From Rhizophagus irregularis (Eukaryota; Glomeromycota; Glomeromycetes; Glomerales; Glomeraceae), in contig NC_089429.1 of NCBI RefSeq assembly GCF_026210795.1, positions 4,712,001 through 4,776,000 on the forward strand: a stretch of DNA of 64,000 nt, read 5' to 3'. The first letter of the stretch is position 1. Every line of letters begins with the position of its first letter. Under the pieces are notes generated by a model. The model was not told where the DNA came from and did not search any database. It saw only the letters and a list, made by a program, of their open reading frames with translations. A program made the translations under genes and the position numbers. Of the stretch, positions 63,818-64,000 are shown in pieces.

Positions 63818-63842
63818 AGTGTACAACATTGTACAGAATATA
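63818..63842 (+). promoter_or_regulatory. BTB-family upstream box
   Basis: AGTGTACAACATTGTAC then AGAATATA, 82 bp before the ATG at 63924. Confidence 0.7.
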
Positions 63843-63923
63843 TAAATACTGGGTGGGCCCATTATAATCCAAAATAAGATTTATTATTACTTATTTTTTG
63901 AAAAAAAAAAAAATTCCGAAAAA

Positions 63924-64000
63924 ATGACAAGAGGGTATTCATTAGAACAAGATTTTGGATTATTAGTAAATAATCCAAAGTACAGTGATGTAGAAATTTT
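63924..64000 (+). CDS. BTB-BACK-SPRY protein, start only (cut by window end)
   Basis: ATG after a GAAAAA leader; the first 25 codons are MTRGYSLEQDFGLLVNNPKY then SDVEI, matching the intact paralogues. Whether the rest is intact cannot be seen here. Confidence 0.8.
   Translation, partial: MTRGYSLEQDFGLLVNNPKYSDVEI

Overview
The window looks like nuclear DNA of an arbuscular mycorrhizal fungus of the Rhizophagus type. This is inferred from gene content, not from a database match. The DNA is very AT-rich with long A/T homopolymers. It carries an expanded family of intronless BTB-BACK-SPRY genes, a protein kinase with the HRDLHSGNIL/DLG signature typical of the large kinase families of these fungi, a decayed Crinkler (CRN) gene, relics of a Polinton/Maverick-type DNA polymerase, and many small phase-consistent introns. 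Little is conserved housekeeping sequence; most of the window is gene-family and mobile-element territory.

Layout. 1-3.9 kb: a less AT-rich mobile element with a Gag-like ORF and an aspartic-protease ORF on the plus strand, a chromodomain integrase on the minus strand (split by one in-frame TGA), and a small zinc-ribbon ORF, followed by GGTCATAG-type tandem repeats. 3.9-6.3 kb: degenerate tandem repeats and a foldback element. 6.3-11.5 kb: a decayed BTB-SPRY copy between ~300-bp inverted arms, then its intact sister (10088-11494). 12.7-18.9 kb: a graveyard of PolB, Crinkler and coiled-coil relics. 19.1-20.8 kb: a U6 snRNA relic split by an insertion with target duplication, then a 7-exon F-box/PP2-like gene that I assembled from splice sites. 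20.8-32 kb: mostly gene-poor, with one 2-exon minus-strand gene (29762-30243). 32-54 kb: the BTB-SPRY cluster proper (intact genes at 32156, 36665, 39956, 49083 and 52247, plus relics), interrupted by a 5-exon gene built of repeated exons and near-identical introns (44064-44891) and by a secreted subtilisin (47054-48346). 56.7-59 kb: a 9-exon protein kinase. 59-64 kb: kinase and BTB relics, repeated-exon relics, and the start of another BTB-SPRY gene running off the window at 63924.

The most interesting system is the BTB-BACK-SPRY cluster. Almost every copy, including dead ones, has the same upstream box (GTACAACATAGTAC then AGAATATA) about 50-140 bp before the ATG. Many also have an upstream GGCGCAG box and a downstream ATAGAAAGAATTGTATCGA element. 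The proteins share a conserved BTB half, but their SPRY domains differ mainly in two loops, and N- and C-terminal halves are shuffled between copies. By inference this resembles a co-regulated, recombining repertoire of ubiquitin-ligase adaptor-like proteins with variable recognition surfaces. Beyond the domains, their function is not visible in the sequence.
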